From NCBI GenBank assembly GCA_964511405.1, contig CAZEFK010000005.1:1-64000 (forward strand): 64,000 nucleotides of DNA. The letters are read 5' to 3'. Shown piece by piece: positions 61,391 through 64,000 of the stretch. The notes under the pieces are model-generated. The model saw only the letters and a program-made list of their open reading frames with translations. It searched no databases and had not been told where the DNA came from. A program made the position numbers and the translations under genes. The DNA comes from CAZEFK01 sp964511405. Lineage in GTDB: Bacteria; Pseudomonadota; Alphaproteobacteria; Elsterales; Elsteraceae. Numbering within the stretch: position 1 is the stretch's first letter; every line of letters starts with the position of its first letter.

Positions 61391-61761
61391 GCCGGGTCCA
61401 GAGCACGATCCTGGTCGTCGACGACGACGACGATGTGCGGGATCTGGCGATGTATGCCCTGGAGCGCGACGGGCACCTGGTCATCGGCGCCCGCAATGGC
61501 GTCGAGGCGCTTGACCTGATCGATCAGCACCCCGAGATCGATCTTCTCTTCACCGATGTGGTGATGCCCGGCATCGACGGGATCATGCTCGCGGATATGA
61601 TCAAGACCCACCGGCCGCGGATCAAGGTGGTCTATGCGACCGGCTATCACGACCTGGCGCGGTCGCTGCCGGGCATCATCCACGGCGTGATGTTGGACAA
61701 GCCGTATCGTCCGGACCGGCTGCAGATGGAGATCAACGCGGCGCTGGAGGCCGAACCATGA
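61387..61761 (+). CDS. Stand-alone response regulator (CheY-like)
   Basis: 124 residues; ATG overlaps the multi-receiver kinase stop (ATGA). Single receiver: STILVVDDDDDVRDLAMYAL, acceptor in LLFTDVVMPGIDG, lysine in MLDKPYRPDRL. Likely the target of the kinase just upstream. No output domain, so the final effector is elsewhere. Its stop overlaps the GST start (ATGA). Confidence 0.9.
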   Translation: MSRVQSTILVVDDDDDVRDLAMYALERDGHLVIGARNGVEALDLIDQHPEIDLLFTDVVMPGIDGIMLADMIKTHRPRIKVVYATGYHDLARSLPGIIHGVMLDKPYRPDRLQMEINAALEAEP

Positions 61762-62486
61762 CTTACGAGCTGCACTACTGGCCGACCATCCAGGGCCGCG
61801 GCGAGTTCGTGCGGCTGGCGCTGGAGGAGGCCGGCGCCGCCTATGTCGACGTGGCCCGGCTGCCGGCCGCCGATGGCGGCGGCGAGGCGGCGCTGCTCGG
61901 CCTGATCGGCGACCGCGGCCTCGCGCATCCGCCCTTCGCGCCGCCGATCCTGAAGGTCGGCGACCGGCTGATCGCCCAGACGCCGGCGATCCTCCTGTTC
62001 CTGGGCGGCCGCCACGGCCTGGCGCCGGCCGACGACGACGGCCGCCTGTGGGCGCACCAGCTGCAGCTGACCCTCTCGGATTGGCTGGACGAGGCGCACG
62101 ACACCCACCACCCGATCTGCAGCAGCCTCTACTACGAAGACCAGGCCGCGGAGGCCCGCCGGCGCGCCGGCCAGTTCCTGCGCGTGCGGCTGCCCAAATA
62201 TCTCGGCTATGTCGAGCGGGTCCTGGCGCAGAACCCGGCCGGCGATCGCCACCTGGTGGGCGCCGGGGTCAGCTATTGCGACCTGTCGCTGTTCCAGATG
62301 ATCGAAGGCCTGCGCTACGCCTTCCCGAACGCCATGGCGCGCAGCGAGGCCGCCGTGCCGCGGGTCATGGCGCTGCATGGCCGGGTCGCCGAGCGCCCGC
62401 GCATCGCCGCCTATCTGGCCTCGCCCCGGCGCATCCCGTTCAACGAGGAGGGGATCTTCCGCCGCTACCCGGAGCTGGATCCCTAG
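61758..62486 (+). CDS. Glutathione S-transferase family protein
   Basis: 242 residues. N-terminal thioredoxin-like domain: YELHYWPTIQGRGEFVRLAL resembles sigma/alpha-class GSTs with a candidate catalytic tyrosine at about 7, and LIAQTPAILLFLGGRHGL is the Gln-Thr glutathione-binding segment (usually Q-S). C-terminal helical domain includes YLGYVERVLAQNPAGDRHLV and the N-capping-like VSYCDLSLFQMIEGL. Probably cytosolic glutathione conjugation or peroxidase activity. It overlaps the response-regulator gene by ATGA, so it seems to be translated with the chemosensory operon, which is odd. It shares a CTAG stop with the exporter. Confidence 0.88.
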   Translation: MTYELHYWPTIQGRGEFVRLALEEAGAAYVDVARLPAADGGGEAALLGLIGDRGLAHPPFAPPILKVGDRLIAQTPAILLFLGGRHGLAPADDDGRLWAHQLQLTLSDWLDEAHDTHHPICSSLYYEDQAAEARRRAGQFLRVRLPKYLGYVERVLAQNPAGDRHLVGAGVSYCDLSLFQMIEGLRYAFPNAMARSEAAVPRVMALHGRVAERPRIAAYLASPRRIPFNEEGIFRRYPELDP

Positions 62487-63682
62487 CGCCGCCGCTCGAC
62501 GTCGGGCAGGAAGGCGGTCAGCAGTCCGATCAGCGGCAGGAAGGCGCAGAGGCGGTAGACGAACTCGATGCTGGTCCGGTCGGCGAGCGCACCCAGGGCG
62601 GCGGCGCCGATGCCGCCCATGCCGAAGGCCACGCCGAAGAACAGGCCCGAGACCATGCCGACGCGGCCCGGCATCAGCTCCTGCGCATAGACCAGGATCG
62701 CCGAGAATGCGGACGACAGCACGAAGCCGATCACGACGCTAAGGCCGATCGTCGCCTCCAGCCCGGCATAGGGCAGCGCCAGGGTGAACGGCAGGATGCC
62801 CAGGATCGAGGCCCAGATCACCGCCTTGCGCCCGACCCGGTCGCCGATCGGCCCGCCCAGGACGGTACCGGCCGCCGCGGCCGCCAGGAAGACGAACAGG
62901 TCGACCTGCCCCATCTGCGCCGAGACCTGGAAATGCTGCATCAGATAGAAGATGTAATAATTGGTGATGCTCGCCAGGTAGAAATACTTCGAGAAGATCA
63001 GCGCGATCAGGATTGCCACGGCCCATCGGACGCGGCGGGCGGGCAGGGCCGTCGCCGCGGCTGCGGACCGCCGCGCCGCCGGACGGGCCTGGCCGGTGGC
63101 CCGGTACCACCGGCCGAGCAGCGTCAGCACCGCCATGCCGCACAGAGCGGCAAGCGCGAACCAGGCGAGGCTCGCTTGACCGCGCGGCAGAACGAAGAAG
63201 GCGGCCAGCAGCGGGCCCAGCGCGGACCCGGTGTTGCCGCCGACCTGGAACAGCGATTGGGCGAGTCCGTGGGCGCCGCCCGATGCCAGCCGCGCCAGGC
63301 GCGAGGACTCCGGATGGAAGATCGACGAGCCGCTGCCCAGCAGGGCGGCGCCGGCCAGCAGCACCGGATAGCTGGGCGCCAGCGCCAGCAGGACCAGGCC
63401 CAGCAGGGTGGCGCCCATCCCGAACGGCAGCGAGAAGGGCTGCGGCCGGCGGTCGGTGTAGAGGCCGACCAGCGGCTGCAGCAGCGAGGCCGCGACCTGG
63501 TAGGTCAGCGTCAGCAGCCCGATCTGGCCGAAGCTCAGATCGAAGCCGCCCTTGAGCAGCGGATAGATCGCCGGCAGCAGCGCCTGCATCATGTCGTTCA
63601 GCATGTGGCAGAAGCTGATCGCGCCGAGCACCGGGTAGACCGGCGCGGCGGTGCGCATCCGGCCGATCGCGGCATCGCTCAT
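62483..63682 (-). CDS. fsr: MFS exporter, fosmidomycin-resistance (Fsr) type
   Basis: 399 residues, about 12 TM helices, with GGAAGGGG upstream of the ATG. Fsr-type signatures: VLGAISFCHMLNDMMQALLP, YPLLKGGFDLSFGQIGLLTL, QPLVGLYTDRRPQP, GSGSSIFHPESSRLARLASG and LAQSLFQVGGNTGSALGPLL. The family confers fosmidomycin resistance when overexpressed in E. coli; native substrates are not settled. Inner membrane, proton-driven efflux expected. Convergent with the GST gene and divergent from the AraC regulator at 63777, which may control it. Confidence 0.92.
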   Translation of the reverse strand: MSDAAIGRMRTAAPVYPVLGAISFCHMLNDMMQALLPAIYPLLKGGFDLSFGQIGLLTLTYQVAASLLQPLVGLYTDRRPQPFSLPFGMGATLLGLVLLALAPSYPVLLAGAALLGSGSSIFHPESSRLARLASGGAHGLAQSLFQVGGNTGSALGPLLAAFFVLPRGQASLAWFALAALCGMAVLTLLGRWYRATGQARPAARRSAAAATALPARRVRWAVAILIALIFSKYFYLASITNYYIFYLMQHFQVSAQMGQVDLFVFLAAAAAGTVLGGPIGDRVGRKAVIWASILGILPFTLALPYAGLEATIGLSVVIGFVLSSAFSAILVYAQELMPGRVGMVSGLFFGVAFGMGGIGAAALGALADRTSIEFVYRLCAFLPLIGLLTAFLPDVERRR

Positions 63683-63776
63683 CCTGTGTCCCCTTCCTCT
63701 GGACAGGGCGGCAGATTAGGCGGACGGTGATCCGGCCCGCCACCGCTGGTAGGCCATCTTCTTACGAGATTGGGCC

Positions 63777-64000
63777 ATGGTTCGGAATGCGTCGGTGGAC
63801 ACGCTGGAGGATGCCCCTCGTGTCCTGGTCGCGCTGGGCAACGACTATCCGGACGGACATGTGATCCCGCCCCATCGCCATCGCCGCAGCCAGCTGCTGT
63901 ACGGTGCCTCGGGGGTGGTCGTCGTGACCACGGCGGCGGGCAGCTGGGTCATGCCGCCGGAACGAGGCATGTGGATTCCGGCCGGGGTCGTGCACGAGGT
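63777..64000 (+). CDS. AraC-family regulator, N-terminal cupin part (cut by window edge)
   Basis: The first 74 codons are present. HVIPPHRHRRSQLLYGASGV and WVMPPERGMWIPAGVVHE match the cupin-type sensor domain of AraC-family regulators (HxHxxxQ...P.rG.WIPagv.HE). The DNA-binding domain would lie beyond the window. Divergent from the Fsr-like exporter 94 bp away, so regulation of that gene is plausible. Confidence 0.82.
   Translation, partial: MVRNASVDTLEDAPRVLVALGNDYPDGHVIPPHRHRRSQLLYGASGVVVVTTAAGSWVMPPERGMWIPAGVVHE

Noticed and set aside
51782..61761. Flagellar chemotaxis operon
   Set aside because: No flagellar genes or classical CheY/CheD nearby; CheR-TPR and CheA-REC fusions and two CheW proteins point to an alternative-function system.
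1..64000. CRISPR arrays, tRNA or rRNA genes, insertion sequences, prophage genes
   Set aside because: No regularly spaced repeats, cloverleaf sequences, transposase motifs or phage structural genes were seen.

Overview
The window is high-GC (by eye about 70% G+C), tightly packed bacterial chromosome. Gene content suggests an alphaproteobacterium, most likely Rhodospirillales-like: an LdtR-type MarR regulator, a hopanoid radical-SAM enzyme (HpnH), a PrkA/YeaH/SpoVR stress module, many hybrid histidine kinases, and a chemosensory cluster resembling the Che3 cluster of Rhodospirillum centenum. This is inference from protein families only. I saw no rRNA, tRNA, CRISPR array, insertion sequence or prophage. 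Most long ORFs antisense to the genes below are codon-bias shadows.

Layout. 0-9 kb: FAD-linked oxidase (cut by the left edge), a large hybrid kinase with REC-REC-HPt tail, serine-glyoxylate-type aminotransferase, LuxR-type response regulator, MarR and LysR regulators, and an OmpA-like lipoprotein. 9-15.4 kb: spoVR-yeaH-prkA stress operon, divergent from a DnaJ-like/CbpM pair. 15.4-20 kb: hpnH, divergent TetR regulator with a candidate operator, EEP hydrolase, small helical protein, YkgJ-type cysteine-cluster protein and MBL hydrolase. 20-24 kb: a frameshifted PAS hybrid kinase, then a type IV (AbiE) toxin-antitoxin pair coupled to a flavodoxin-like reductase. 24-30 kb: bifunctional penicillin-binding protein, SDR, DUF2817 peptidase, two uncharacterised proteins, secreted metallophosphoesterase. 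30.5-36.5 kb: a four-gene operon of three SPFH (HflK/HflC-like) membrane proteins and a CPC-type P1B ATPase. 36.6-39 kb: an orphan XRE antitoxin with a toxin remnant, amidohydrolase, NAD-dependent epimerase.

39-49.8 kb is a signalling hub: a PAS kinase, three response regulators with HDOD output domains, an EAL response regulator, a GGDEF response regulator, a REC-PilZ protein, a receiver-only protein and a sensorless kinase. Five of these are linked on the minus strand, with ATGA overlaps at all junctions but one. c-di-GMP synthesis, breakdown and binding are therefore encoded beside HDOD outputs. 50-51.7 kb holds two divergent GT25 glycosyltransferase paralogues. 51.8-62.5 kb is a compact chemosensory operon (CheW, CheR-TPR, CheW, CHASE3 receptor, CheA-REC, CheB, a REC-REC-REC-kinase-REC protein, a single REC protein, and a coupled GST). 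It ends against an Fsr-like exporter and the start of an AraC-family regulator.

The parts most worth following up are the SPFH/P1B-ATPase operon, the HDOD/GGDEF/PilZ operon, and the chemosensory cluster whose apparent output is a multi-receiver kinase instead of a flagellar CheY or a WspR-like cyclase.
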